Notes: a model not told the origin generated them from the sequence alone. 58,973 nucleotides of DNA from Legionella anisa (GCF_001467525.1 NZ_LNXS01000029.1:608710-667682), one strand, 5' to 3'; positions 16,565 through 25,677 are shown, counted from the stretch's first letter. Program-made: numbers and translations.

Positions 16565-17539
16565 ATGTTTAATTTTATGGACAACTTGGAATATTATTGC
16601 GCAAATTTAAATACCATAAAACGGCTTATGTATTGTAAATATCCAGGATTTTTCCCAAGTAAAAATATAGAAACTTTCTCAGGGGTACAGTTTTCAAATG
16701 TTGTAAAAACTTCCTCTGCAATCCAAACATTATATCGAGGGGATAATCATCTTTCAGATGTGGTTTTTCTTTTGCCCACTCTACTTATAGGCGTTTTTTG
16801 CCAAAGCCTTCCTGAAGTAGTAGACATGGAGCAAATAAGATTGCACAAATTAACAAACTTATCTAATGATTTTCATATGGTAAGTATGTCAGAAGATCTT
16901 CAGATTGCATTAGATTGGGGGAGCGGATGCTTTATTGAAATTGACCCTTCTTTATTTTCTAATTATGTTGTAGATGTTCATGCAACTTTTCGTAAAAATC
17001 AGCTAAATTTTCCTGCACGAATGGAGCGAGAAAAAGAGCATACAGCCTTAATTGTACCGTTTTGCAGCATAAAAAAAATAACGATTCACTATAAAGAATT
17101 AGTGAATCCTTTTTATGTCTGTATATCTCCCGATAATCACGAAGCAACAATTGCGTTTAATGCGTTCTACTGTCAGCTCATTTCACTTTTAAGAAAAAAA
17201 TACACTCAAGAAGTAGCGTATGAAGAAGAGAAAACAGCATTATACGCTTGTGTTACAGCCTATTTAGAGTTTTATGATAAATTCAGCGGGAGTGGCAATC
17301 CTTTTAATAAAAGCTTTTCAGAGTTATTAACGCTTTATCCGGAATTTATGGAGAATTTTTTTCAATCGAATCATGTAACATCAAAAATAGGTTTGATGAA
17401 AGATTTTTTCCTAAGTTCATCTGGTAACTCATTTAAAGAACATCCTTATACTAAAATCATCGATGCTTCTTATATCCATAGAGCTAAGGAGAGTACTACT
17501 TGTGATGAAGATGACTGGGCAAAACCAGGGTATGATTAG
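16565..17539 (+). CDS. putative ADP-ribosyltransferase-fold effector (R-S-E class)
   Basis: This protein of about 324 residues has the order of motifs expected of an R-S-E mono-ADP-ribosyltransferase, which transfers ADP-ribose from NAD+ to a protein side chain. The NAD-binding Arg lies in TLYRGD (R64 when counted from the TTG at 16547; subtract 6 for the ATG at 16565). An S-x-S strand follows in HMVSMSEDLQIALDW (S113/S115), with CFIEID next. The E-x-E turn is in ARMEREKEHTALIVPF (E150/E152 or E152/E154), followed by the closing strand IKKITIHY. The C-terminal 150 residues are helical and may be a targeting or chaperone part. No signal peptide. The ribosome site is weak and the start uncertain. 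It is flanked by unrelated genes, as is typical of Legionella effectors. Confidence 0.6.
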   Translation: MFNFMDNLEYYCANLNTIKRLMYCKYPGFFPSKNIETFSGVQFSNVVKTSSAIQTLYRGDNHLSDVVFLLPTLLIGVFCQSLPEVVDMEQIRLHKLTNLSNDFHMVSMSEDLQIALDWGSGCFIEIDPSLFSNYVVDVHATFRKNQLNFPARMEREKEHTALIVPFCSIKKITIHYKELVNPFYVCISPDNHEATIAFNAFYCQLISLLRKKYTQEVAYEEEKTALYACVTAYLEFYDKFSGSGNPFNKSFSELLTLYPEFMENFFQSNHVTSKIGLMKDFFLSSSGNSFKEHPYTKIIDASYIHRAKESTTCDEDDWAKPGYD

Positions 17540-17650
17540 TAATAAAAAAGATGTAATTAGAAAGCTCAATAATGCCCTAGGTTAAATAATTATGTTTAAA
17601 TAATGAGTAGAGAGCCGGGGGGAATCTGTATTGTTTAGGACATGGTTGCG

Positions 17651-19279
17651 TCACGTTATTCGTGGAAAAATAAGACTAAAACTCGCTCCTTTTAAGATCT
17701 TTGAATCACTTATTGCAAGCATCCCATCATGTAAACTCAATATGGATTTCGTAATGGATAAACCAAGCCCAATATGTTTTCCTGTAGTGTCACCTGAATT
17801 TAATGTTGTAAAAGGTTCCACTATTTTTTCCCTATCCTGTTCAGGAACACCTGGGCCATCATCCTCTATGTGAATAATCACTGATTCATTTTGATATTCC
17901 AAACGAATCAGTATCTCTTTACGAGCGTGTTTCAGTGCATTACTAATGAGATTTGTTACCGCGTGATATAAGAGTTTTGGATCAAAAGAGATGAATTCAT
18001 TGTCACTTTGTTGGTAATTAAATGACACGTTTACTTCATAGGATTGATGTGTTTTTAACAAATTCGCAAGCCATTGACGTAGATTAAGTTGTTCCCTATT
18101 TATTTTAAGTTCGTGTGACGTACTTTGTGAGTAGAGTAAAAACGTGTGAATCAAGCGATTTAATTCTTGGATATCTTCTTCGATGCTTTCAATATGTTCT
18201 TGCTCTTCACTGGACTGAGTTTTAAGTTTTTTTAACGAGTCAAGGGCCAATTGTATGGTGTATAAAGGAGTGCGAACTTCGTGGGCGACAAATCGTGCCA
18301 TATTTTGTTGTGATTGCATCAGTAAATTTATTTTGTTACCCATAGCAACGACATTTTCATAGACGCCTCTTAAAGTTGAAAAGCGATTCAGGTTTACATC
18401 ATAGTTAAAATGACCTTGGCTGTACTCTTGGGTTAACTTATGTATTTTTGCACTGTTTCTGCTGAATAACCACGTGAGCACTGCTACGGCAAAAACAGCT
18501 AATAAGGTTATTGTGATAACAAAATATATTTGAATCTTTGATAATTGAAGTGAAAAGTAAGGATAGTTTAAAGGACCTACGCGTATTATTTTGTCACTGT
18601 TAGGAATTTTAAAATAAATCGTTGTTATAGGTTTCTCATCAGTAGGGATGTCATAATCTACCTCACCATTCATTAATTTATTTTTGGTTTTATAAGTAAT
18701 ATGGTTACTGTTAATTGATGTGAGTGTTAAAGGAATCTGATACTGAAGCCTGAGTTTGTCTAATGCTTCATTCCATTTGCTCAACGGGGTAGTATTTAAC
18801 GTATTTAAAATGAGTGCTCTCATCAGATAAGTTGAACTTTGAATGATCTCATTCATCGATGTTCCTACTTGTATTTTCAAGACATAAGCGCTCTTGTTTA
18901 GACGCTTGTAGGCATAGACATCATGAAGACTATAGGTTAAAAACATAAGATTCTGTTCATCTTTGTAAACAATACCCCCCGCAAGCAATTGCTCCTTTTC
19001 TTTTTCTGTAAGGGGTAGGGAGTTCATAGCAATCACTTGGGCGGCATTAATGTTTTGCGGAAATAATTTTTTTAATTCCTCATTAGATCGATTCCATTGT
19101 GACTCGTTTGACTTAAGTAATAGGTGTTCGAGTACTGAAAAATTGCCTATCCCTAAAATGTCATGAACTTTTTGGGCGCTTACTCGTATGGAGTAAGTAA
19201 AGGAAAGATAAAAACCTAAAAGGATGAAAAATAATATCAATAAAGAGGCTGAAATTGTTTTTAGGTATAATTTTATCAT
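17651..19279 (-). CDS. sensor histidine kinase, RstB-like
   Basis: This 542-residue inner-membrane kinase has TM1 at about 9-29, a large periplasmic domain at 30-248 and TM2 at about 250-273, then a HAMP-like linker. The catalytic core is complete: H-box FVAHEVRTPLYTIQL with phospho-acceptor H333, N-box TNLISNALKHA, G1 box EDDGPGVP and G2 box GLGLSITKS. The periplasmic domain is longer than in E. coli RstB (433 residues overall). The signal is unknown. Its start overlaps the stop of the response regulator gene by ATGA (19276-19279), so the two are co-translated. All catalytic residues are present. Confidence 0.92.
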   Translation of the reverse strand: MIKLYLKTISASLLILFFILLGFYLSFTYSIRVSAQKVHDILGIGNFSVLEHLLLKSNESQWNRSNEELKKLFPQNINAAQVIAMNSLPLTEKEKEQLLAGGIVYKDEQNLMFLTYSLHDVYAYKRLNKSAYVLKIQVGTSMNEIIQSSTYLMRALILNTLNTTPLSKWNEALDKLRLQYQIPLTLTSINSNHITYKTKNKLMNGEVDYDIPTDEKPITTIYFKIPNSDKIIRVGPLNYPYFSLQLSKIQIYFVITITLLAVFAVAVLTWLFSRNSAKIHKLTQEYSQGHFNYDVNLNRFSTLRGVYENVVAMGNKINLLMQSQQNMARFVAHEVRTPLYTIQLALDSLKKLKTQSSEEQEHIESIEEDIQELNRLIHTFLLYSQSTSHELKINREQLNLRQWLANLLKTHQSYEVNVSFNYQQSDNEFISFDPKLLYHAVTNLISNALKHARKEILIRLEYQNESVIIHIEDDGPGVPEQDREKIVEPFTTLNSGDTTGKHIGLGLSITKSILSLHDGMLAISDSKILKGASFSLIFPRIT

Positions 19280-19971
19280 TTATCCTTCCATGCATCCGAT
19301 AAAAATAAATATCCTTTTCCGTAAATCGTTTTAATTCGATAAGGATTATCCAGGTCATCACCTAATATCTTCCTCAATCGTGATATCTTAAGATCAATAC
19401 TTCGATCTACACCATCGTATTCTCTGCCACGTAATGCATAATCAATATTATCTCTGCTTAAAACGGTATCAGCATTCTTTGCGAGTAGAGCGAGCAGCTC
19501 ATATTCACTTGGGCTTAAATCAATGGGGTTTCCACAATAACGGACACTTTTTTTTATTAAATCAATAATCAAATGATCAAACTGAATTTTTTTAGCTTCT
19601 ACGATTAAGTTGGGTCTTCTTAAAAGTGCGACAATTCGTGCTTTTAATACCTCTTCTTTAACGGGTTTCGTGACATAGTCATCTGCACCAAGTTTAAGGC
19701 TGGTTACCTCATTTTGCTCCGTGTTCAAAGCAGTTAACATCAATATTTTACCACGGTACGCATCGCGTACCGTTTCACAAATTTGTTCTCCATTCATCCC
19801 TGGCAACATGATGTCAAGAATCACTAAATCGGGCTGCTCTCTAAGGATACGATAGGCAGCACTATCACCCCGAGACTCCGTAGCAACATGATACCCTTCA
19901 TCAGTAAGCATTTTTTTTAAATACTTGGCTAATTTGAGGTTATCTTCAACCAACAGTATGTTTATGTTCAT
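19276..19971 (-). CDS. OmpR/PhoB-family response regulator, RstA-like
   Basis: This 231-residue protein has a receiver domain (1-118) with acidic pocket VEDN, phospho-acceptor D53 in VILDIMLPGMNGEQIC, T80 and K102 (TKPVKEEVL). A winged-helix domain follows (130-225), with SPSEYELLALLAKNADTVL and DRSIDLKISRLRKILGDD. The segment ESRGDSAAYRILREQPDLVI is very like E. coli RstA. It is the first gene of the two-gene operon with the kinase at 17651. The upstream region contains a fragment of a dispersed repeat, so the promoter lies between about 19972 and 20193; none was assigned. Confidence 0.92.
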   Translation of the reverse strand: MNINILLVEDNLKLAKYLKKMLTDEGYHVATESRGDSAAYRILREQPDLVILDIMLPGMNGEQICETVRDAYRGKILMLTALNTEQNEVTSLKLGADDYVTKPVKEEVLKARIVALLRRPNLIVEAKKIQFDHLIIDLIKKSVRYCGNPIDLSPSEYELLALLAKNADTVLSRDNIDYALRGREYDGVDRSIDLKISRLRKILGDDLDNPYRIKTIYGKGYLFLSDAWKDK

Positions 19972-20012
19972 CGTTTATATTTTCTATGCGGTTTAATATT
20001 AGTGTAGTCATG

Positions 20013-20050
20013 TTGGCCCATTTCTACTATCTTGGCCAAAATAACTCGAT
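20013..20050. repeat. fragment of the dispersed intergenic element
   Basis: CATTTCTACTATCTTGGCCA with AAATAACTCGAT matches the left arm of the element at 22999-23050 and the complement of 10-40. Only this arm remains. Confidence 0.5.
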
Positions 20051-20193
20051 CTAGCGAAATGGAAGCAGATCATCCCATAACCCTTCTTTAAATTATTGTC
20101 TAAATATACCCAATCAATACAAAGTTTATACAATTTGCGGTGTGTGTTTCGATATAATGGATTTATTGAACGGTAACATTGTAGGAGAACAGC

Positions 20194-21750
20194 ATGAAAG
20201 CAAAATTTATAAGTTTTGTGGCGCCGATCTTTAAGTCCAACAGCACAGCATCTAATGTGGAAATGATTAGGAAGAAAGCCAATATAGAACAAATAAGTGT
20301 GGCTACAGTGAGAGGTAATGACACTCCTGTAACCCAGGGCTATGGAGACGTAAATGAAGATACGGTGTTTGGCGCTGCATCACTGAGTAAGCCAGTATTT
20401 ACTTATCTGGTATTAAAACTTGCAGAAGCTGGCAAGCTCTCTTTAGATATGAAGAGGCTTAATGACATTTTGCCCTTTAAGGACTTTTGTCAACAACATG
20501 GTTTTAAATGGAAAGAAGATGAGGAAATTAATGAAGAGGACATAGCACGCATTAATGCATTCACGCCAGAAATGATCCTCTCTCATAAAACCGGTTTTGA
20601 TTTAAATAACTGGACCAATGAGGTGAATCATCAGTTTGAACCTGGCCAAGAATATTATAGATATTCAGGTCTACCTTTGTTTTATTTGCAAAAAGTGATT
20701 GAAAAGCTTCACGAACCCAAACTTGCTTTAATGCCGGAGAATGTTTCTTTTGAAGAAAACACACTGTATGTTTCAATCAATCCTCCGAATCTAAGATATA
20801 CTATTGTTGATATTACAGGGGTAGGAAGATCGAGCACCATAGACTTAAATGCGCTCAATTGTAATCTACAAAAGCTTACGGATGTCCAGGAGCTTAATTC
20901 CTACTTACCCAAAATTCTTGAAGAAGTAGCAAAACGGGGTCATACCGCAAACCTTGATGTGCTTGCTAAAAAATATGTGTTTGCCCCTTTACATATGGAC
21001 CACAGCAGTTTTGGGAAAAAACCATGCGCAGCAAATACCTTAACTACTACTGCGGAAGATTATGCACGATTTGTGCAAGCTTGGATGAATGATAAAACAT
21101 TGCACTATGCTTTTAATCCTCGAATTCGGATGACACAGGATCCTTGGGCAAAAGCGACAGTGTCGGATCACCAGGATTTAAACTATGTAGCTGAATGTTT
21201 GGGGTTTCAACTTGAAGTAGATGGAAACGGCAAACCACTTACTGCGTTTAAGACAGGGGATATGGGACCATGGAGAGGGTGGGTTGCAATTGATTTAACC
21301 GGTGATTTAAAAGAACGGAAAGCGACCGTTTTTTTTGCGAAGGGCCCCGATGAGGGAAATGGACATATTCTTGCTGAGACACTGATCAAACCCTATTTTC
21401 AAGTAGAGCATGCGATGAGGTGGTTTAAAGAGAAATATGGTTTTGCTACGGGCTTGGAAGAAGACTGGGAGGCTTTGCAAAAAAAACGATGTGAGCGCGG
21501 AATGAGCTATCAAAAACAATCACCGAAATTGTCTCGATCTCAGGAGGAAGTGACTGCTCCAAGTGATAGTACACAAAAAATGATTAACCTTATGCCACCA
21601 GCAACCCAAACGGTTCAAGAGCAAAAACTAGAAACACACTCAAATGAACTTGTTCAAGAAGTGGATCAAGTAAGAAATGAGGATAAAAAGCAAGAAGAAG
21701 GGAAATTTAATCCCAGCCCATTTTCTAACTCTTATAGCTCTTACTATTAG
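20194..21750 (+). CDS. beta-lactamase-fold serine hydrolase with disordered Gln/Glu-rich tail, candidate effector
   Basis: This is a 518-residue protein. GAASLSKPVFTYLVLKLAEA carries the S-x-x-K motif (S63/K66). EMILSHKTG matches the family HTSG stretch. EYYRYSGLPLFYLQKVIEKL is the place of Y-x-N, but Asn is Gly here. A WRGWVAID strand lies near 360. A large insertion (about 180-270, ending RGHTANLDVLAKKYVFAPLH) separates the motifs. Residues 430-518 are low-complexity, rich in Gln, Glu, Ser and Pro and ending SNSYSSYY, unlike secreted esterases but like a translocated effector. No Sec signal peptide is seen. AGGAGA lies 5 bases before the ATG. A hairpin with T-tract follows (21838-21900). 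Confidence 0.75.
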   Translation: MKAKFISFVAPIFKSNSTASNVEMIRKKANIEQISVATVRGNDTPVTQGYGDVNEDTVFGAASLSKPVFTYLVLKLAEAGKLSLDMKRLNDILPFKDFCQQHGFKWKEDEEINEEDIARINAFTPEMILSHKTGFDLNNWTNEVNHQFEPGQEYYRYSGLPLFYLQKVIEKLHEPKLALMPENVSFEENTLYVSINPPNLRYTIVDITGVGRSSTIDLNALNCNLQKLTDVQELNSYLPKILEEVAKRGHTANLDVLAKKYVFAPLHMDHSSFGKKPCAANTLTTTAEDYARFVQAWMNDKTLHYAFNPRIRMTQDPWAKATVSDHQDLNYVAECLGFQLEVDGNGKPLTAFKTGDMGPWRGWVAIDLTGDLKERKATVFFAKGPDEGNGHILAETLIKPYFQVEHAMRWFKEKYGFATGLEEDWEALQKKRCERGMSYQKQSPKLSRSQEEVTAPSDSTQKMINLMPPATQTVQEQKLETHSNELVQEVDQVRNEDKKQEEGKFNPSPFSNSYSSYY

Positions 21751-21837
21751 GTCAATTAGGCTGTAGAGGGGGAAATCAAGACTCAATTTTCGGCAACTTG
21801 AGTATGAGACCAACAGGTTATTTCCCCTTTGTTCCCA

Positions 21838-21900
21838 AAGCTGAATTTTCATATAGCGTGATAATGGAATAAATTTTATCATGTAAATTCAGCTTGTTTT
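21838..21900 (+). terminator. hairpin with T-tract after the serine hydrolase gene
   Basis: AAGCTGAATTT (21838-21848) pairs with AAATTCAGCTT (21885-21895) and is followed by GTTTTTATCC; a smaller GATAA/TTATC stem sits inside. A second inverted pair (GGGGGAAAT with ATTTCCCC) lies just upstream at about 21768-21828. Confidence 0.6.
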
Positions 21901-21975
21901 TATCCTATACTTACTAGGATTGAGCAATAAATTTACACTTGAATTGCTGCGGATTATAACTATAGGGAGATTATA

Positions 21976-22188
21976 ATGGCTGGAAATGATTCAAGTAGTA
22001 GTGTTGCAATTGTTGCTCTAGTCGTGATTGTTATTCTTGTCGTTATTGCAGCATATTATTTCTTTCGTGAGAGTCTTGGTACTACAACACCCACAATTCC
22101 TGCAGTAATTAAAGAGGTTCCTAAAACTACTATAGAAATGCCAAAAACAACACCAAATAATTCAAGTAGTGGTGATACGAAAAAATAG
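21976..22188 (+). CDS. small single-span membrane protein, 70 residues
   Basis: The ATG at 21976 is preceded by GGGAG. Residues 9-31 (VAIVALVVIVILVVIAAYYFF) form one membrane span. The rest is a Pro/Thr/Lys-rich tail (IPAVIKEVPKTTIEMPKTT) ending DTKK. Probably an inner-membrane anchor with an extended tail. No family recognised. A 54-base dispersed repeat follows. Confidence 0.7.
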   Translation: MAGNDSSSSVAIVALVVIVILVVIAAYYFFRESLGTTTPTIPAVIKEVPKTTIEMPKTTPNNSSSGDTKK

Positions 22189-22196
22189 GGTTGGGA

Positions 22197-22250
22197 CTGC
22201 ACTCAAATCTGACTTTTCCCCAAGAATTTTAACTTGTGACTAAGAGACAG
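22197..22250. repeat. 54-base dispersed intergenic repeat, copy 1
   Basis: CTGCACTCAAATCTGACTTT through TTAACTTGTGACTAAGAGACAG matches 35539-35591 at about 45 of 54 positions by eye, in the same orientation on the plus strand. Each copy lies at the 3' end of a small membrane-protein gene. Confidence 0.65.
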
Positions 22251-22265
22251 TTGCAAACAACCAGG

Positions 22266-22979
22266 TTACGACACGCCTGCTGTCGCGGGCTGATTAAGAT
22301 GCGCTTGCTCGTGTAATGCCGTTATGAAATCGCTTACCGTATGAACTGTTGTGCCATTCAATAATTTATCTGCCAAACCTTGTTTTACAAAGACTCTAAT
22401 AGCCCCACCTAATTCACCCTTACGTAAGGTGGGTAAATGTGTTAAGAGATTCGTTGGATTTTCTTTTAAAGCATCTTTAAGTGCCGCAACAGCTTCTTTA
22501 TTTGCCAAATCGCTCTTTTGAGTTGCAAAAAATCCATATTTATATTCTTTATTTAATATATTCTCAAGAGCTAGAGTACTATTTACATAAGAAACAACAT
22601 GTTCATCAATAGCTAAATTGGCTTGGTGTGCCTTGGTGATATCCTTGATTAATTGGAGTTTTTCAGCATCAGGGTCATCTGACTTTAAATTTTTTAATTT
22701 ATGGAATTCTTTGTTTTTATTTATTTGATCATCAATCCACTTTACAGTGACCTGGGTTAAATCATCGCTGTTTAAGATGACATCAACACAAAGCTCATAT
22801 ATGGAGGATGTTTCTGCGAAAGAAGCAGGGGATGCGAGTAATATTTTCCTTAAAGCGTGACGATATGCACTATGGAGATATTCAATAAGTTCCTTTTCAT
22901 TAATGAGTTCCTCTTTAGTGTGCATTTTTTTAATAAATTTTAAGGGATCGTAAGTGTGAACAGTATTTAGTTTTGGCAT
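22266..22979 (-). CDS. hypothetical protein, 237 residues
   Basis: A soluble, mainly helical protein with no recognised family and no membrane span. It begins MPKLNTVHTYDPLKFIKKM and ends with a helix and an ATAGVS tail (TALHEQAHLNQPATAGVS). GGAG lies 8 bases before the ATG. The isolated position and composition resemble Legionella effectors, but no catalytic motif is visible. Confidence 0.6.
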   Translation of the reverse strand: MPKLNTVHTYDPLKFIKKMHTKEELINEKELIEYLHSAYRHALRKILLASPASFAETSSIYELCVDVILNSDDLTQVTVKWIDDQINKNKEFHKLKNLKSDDPDAEKLQLIKDITKAHQANLAIDEHVVSYVNSTLALENILNKEYKYGFFATQKSDLANKEAVAALKDALKENPTNLLTHLPTLRKGELGGAIRVFVKQGLADKLLNGTTVHTVSDFITALHEQAHLNQPATAGVS

Positions 22980-22998
22980 ACACGCTACTCCATAGGGG

Positions 22999-23126
22999 GC
23001 TGTTTACAATTCTACTTTCTTGGCCAAAATGCTTCGATTTTCTGCGCTCCGATACTCACATAGTTCGTGTATGCTCCGTTTCTGTGCTCTAAAAATCGCA
23101 GCATTTTGGCTCAAGATAGCGAATTG
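22999..23126. repeat. dispersed intergenic palindromic element, most complete copy
   Basis: The left arm (CAATTCTACTTTCTTGGCCA, AAATGCTTCGATTTT) and right arm (AAAATCGCAGCATTTTGGCT, CAAGATAGCGAATTG) are imperfect inverse complements. The centre carries GCGCTCCGATACTCACATAG and TATGCTCCGTTTCTGTGC. Partial copies are at 1-55, 7153-7252, 9275-9308 and 20013-20050. There is no open frame inside. Confidence 0.75.
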
Positions 23127-23220
23127 CTCCAAAATTTTTTCTCGTTCTATTTTGTTGGATGCAGAAATTTTTATGAATTTAACATAGCATACACTATGTA
23201 AAATATACTAAGGATTTGCA

Positions 23221-24285
23221 ATGAAAGTAATACATGATGGTGATGCTGCCTATGAAGATATAATGGCGTTGTGTTTATTGCTGCTTAATGCGGATGTAGT
23301 TGCTGTCACTGTAGCGTATGGAGAGTCGACTACCAAAATCGGTGCCGAAAATATGGAACGAGTATGTCGGATGTTAAAACCCACAGCAAAAATCCCTGTT
23401 GCATACGGTGTTAATTCTGCAATGGATCATCATGGTACTCCCTTTCCTGAATATATTACTAAAGAAGCAAATACGATTTTAAATGATACCGATGTGCCAT
23501 TGGTGACTGATTCTCAAGTTACAGACTCCGCTGTTAAATTAATATATGACACGTTAATGTCCAGTGATGAAAAAATAACACTAGTAGCTACTGGACCATT
23601 AACCAATATTGCTCAGCTGATCTCTGCTCATCCTGATTGCATAGAAAAAATTGAAAAAATAGTCATTATGGGAGGTGCTGTAAAAGTGCCAGGAAATATT
23701 TCAGATCTGATCCCTAATACAGAAAATACCCAAGCAGAATGGAATTTTTACGCTGATCCAAAAGCTGCAGAACGTGTTTTTACGACTCCCAATCTTTCTA
23801 TATGGCTTGTTCCAATCGACATTACGTGTCAAATGCCTATGACTCGAACTTTTATTGCCCGATTAGATAAGGAAACATTACCCGCGTTAAAATTGGTCAA
23901 AGATATGTTAACGTCTTTATTACGGGGGATGGGAGAGGAATTGTTCTATGGTAAATTACAATTTTGGGATAGTTTATCCGCCATGATCGCGTTAAATCCT
24001 TTGATGGCATTATTTGAGCCGCTGCAGCTCACTGTCGACTTAAGCACAAGCCAGACAAAAATAGATAAGACGCCAAGCTCTAAAATGGCTCATGTTCAGG
24101 TTGCAACCAAGATTTATGACGTTGAGGGGGCTTATGATGCGTTCTTTAGATTGATGAAAACAGGAACAGAACCTTCCATGAGGATTTCAGATTATAACAG
24201 AACTTTTTTTGGATTATCGAAGCCGGTGGTGTTTTCTCAAAAATCATTAGCTCCAGAAATACAACAAACAAATACGCTTACTTAA
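23221..24285 (+). CDS. nucleoside hydrolase, inosine-uridine preferring family
   Basis: This 354-residue cytosolic enzyme would cleave the N-glycosidic bond of nucleosides for salvage. The Ca-binding N-terminal signature, usually DxDPGxDD, reads HDGDAAYEDIMAL (residues 5-17), with D8, E12 and D13 in the ligand places. One Asp is thus Glu. Further family motifs are VATGPLTNIAQLI, VIMGGAVKVPGNI and AEWNFYADPKAAERVF, and there is FWDSLSAMIAL at the C-terminal His/Asp region. The altered first motif and FWDSL suggest changed specificity. AAGGA lies about 7 bases before the ATG. A palindromic repeat follows. Confidence 0.85.
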   Translation: MKVIHDGDAAYEDIMALCLLLLNADVVAVTVAYGESTTKIGAENMERVCRMLKPTAKIPVAYGVNSAMDHHGTPFPEYITKEANTILNDTDVPLVTDSQVTDSAVKLIYDTLMSSDEKITLVATGPLTNIAQLISAHPDCIEKIEKIVIMGGAVKVPGNISDLIPNTENTQAEWNFYADPKAAERVFTTPNLSIWLVPIDITCQMPMTRTFIARLDKETLPALKLVKDMLTSLLRGMGEELFYGKLQFWDSLSAMIALNPLMALFEPLQLTVDLSTSQTKIDKTPSSKMAHVQVATKIYDVEGAYDAFFRLMKTGTEPSMRISDYNRTFFGLSKPVVFSQKSLAPEIQQTNTLT

Positions 24286-24289
24286 TTGT

Positions 24290-24351
24290 GTAGCCTGGGT
24301 GCAGGTCTGTAAGACCGGAACCCGGGTTTCACTGCGTTTCACCCAGGCTAC
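24290..24351. repeat. REP-like palindrome, GTAGCCTGGGT type
   Basis: GTAGCCTGGGT (24290-24300) pairs with ACCCAGGCTAC (24341-24351); the interior contains CCGGAACCCGGGTTTCACTG. Related copies are at 58025-58080 and 34642-34690. Confidence 0.75.
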
Positions 24352-24429
24352 TACCTAAAAAACAGGACAAGCAGCGGGGCGTAAGCAGAGGATGTGAAAA
24401 GACAGTTGCTTGCAGCCAGGCTTATTCTT

Positions 24430-25677
24430 TTACGCAAGCTTTTCGTGAACTCGTTTCATATTAATCAATTTTTGCCATTTTGAAATAATCAATACAGCAA
24501 TGGCATTACCAATCATATTGGTTAAGGATCTTCCTGAAGACATAAAACGATCTACCCCAAGAATTATAACTACTCCTGCAACAGGAATCGTGCCTACAGC
24601 CGCTAAAGAACTGGCCAATATAATAAAACCACTACCTGTAACGCCGGCAGCTCCCTTTGAACTGATAATCATGATAAGCAATAAAAAGATTTGCTGATGA
24701 AACGTTAAATCAGAGTTAGTTGCCTGTGCAATAAATAAAGCTGCAAGAGTAAGATAAATTGCAGTCCCATCTAAGTTAAAAGAATAACCTGTTGGTATCA
24801 CCAAATCGACCACTGATTTATCGCACCCTAATTCAATTAATTTTTCCAATAAATTAGGTATTACTGTTTCAGAAGATGAGGTAGCAAAAACAATAAAAAT
24901 TTCAGTTTTAAAATACTGAATCACTTTAAATACATTTAAGCCTAAAGCAAAATAGAGGACGCTGCCGAGCAGGATCACGATAAATACAATGCATGTTAAG
25001 TAAAAACAAATCAGTAATTCAGTCAATTCAAGTAAAGAATGGGCGCCATATTGGCCTACTGTGTAAGCCATCGCAGCAAAGGCTGCTATTGGAGCGTAAT
25101 GCATCATCGCATGGATTATATTAAAAAATATTTTTGCCAGATGCTCGAAGCCTTCTAAGATGAATTTTCCTTTGCTTCCATAAGACATCAAGCCCAATGC
25201 AAATATGATTGCAACAAACAATACTTGCAGAATTTCCCCATGAATAAATGCACTAAAAAATGTTTCAGGAACAATATTGAGAACAAAATCCTGAACATTG
25301 TCTATTTGCTCTGCTTTACCAAGATATGAGCGTGCTTCGGAGATATTTAAAGAAGACGGGTCTATATTCATTCCGGTACCCGGCTGGAATATATTTGCAA
25401 CAATCAACCCCAAAGTTAAGGCACAAAGCGTTGTTAGCACAAAATAAATCAGTGATATACCTCCAATCTTCCCTACAGTTTTTAAGTCACTCATTGCAGC
25501 AATGCCGGAAACAAGGGTTAAAAAAATAATGGGGGTAATCATCATTTTTATTAGCTTGATGAATAAATCTGCAAAGGGTTTAAATGAGATAGCTAGCGCT
25601 GGAGCAACAATACCCAGAATGATACCAATAATAATTCCTGCAATAACCTGCACATATAACTTTTTAAAAAATTTCAT
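24430..25677 (-). CDS. dctA: C4-dicarboxylate:cation symporter DctA
   Basis: This 415-residue inner-membrane carrier of the DAACS family takes up succinate, fumarate, malate or aspartate with cations. Family stretches are near-identical to E. coli DctA: KLIKMMITPIIFLTLVSGIA, FQPGTGMNIDP, the serine-rich hairpin FATSSSETVIPNLLEKL, VIPTGYSFNLDGTAIYLT (cation/substrate site) and SSKGAAGVTGSGFIILA. About eight membrane helices and two re-entrant hairpins fit the known fold. The C-terminus is slightly shorter than in E. coli. No dct two-component genes are adjacent. Confidence 0.93.
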   Translation of the reverse strand: MKFFKKLYVQVIAGIIIGIILGIVAPALAISFKPFADLFIKLIKMMITPIIFLTLVSGIAAMSDLKTVGKIGGISLIYFVLTTLCALTLGLIVANIFQPGTGMNIDPSSLNISEARSYLGKAEQIDNVQDFVLNIVPETFFSAFIHGEILQVLFVAIIFALGLMSYGSKGKFILEGFEHLAKIFFNIIHAMMHYAPIAAFAAMAYTVGQYGAHSLLELTELLICFYLTCIVFIVILLGSVLYFALGLNVFKVIQYFKTEIFIVFATSSSETVIPNLLEKLIELGCDKSVVDLVIPTGYSFNLDGTAIYLTLAALFIAQATNSDLTFHQQIFLLLIMIISSKGAAGVTGSGFIILASSLAAVGTIPVAGVVIILGVDRFMSSGRSLTNMIGNAIAVLIISKWQKLINMKRVHEKLA

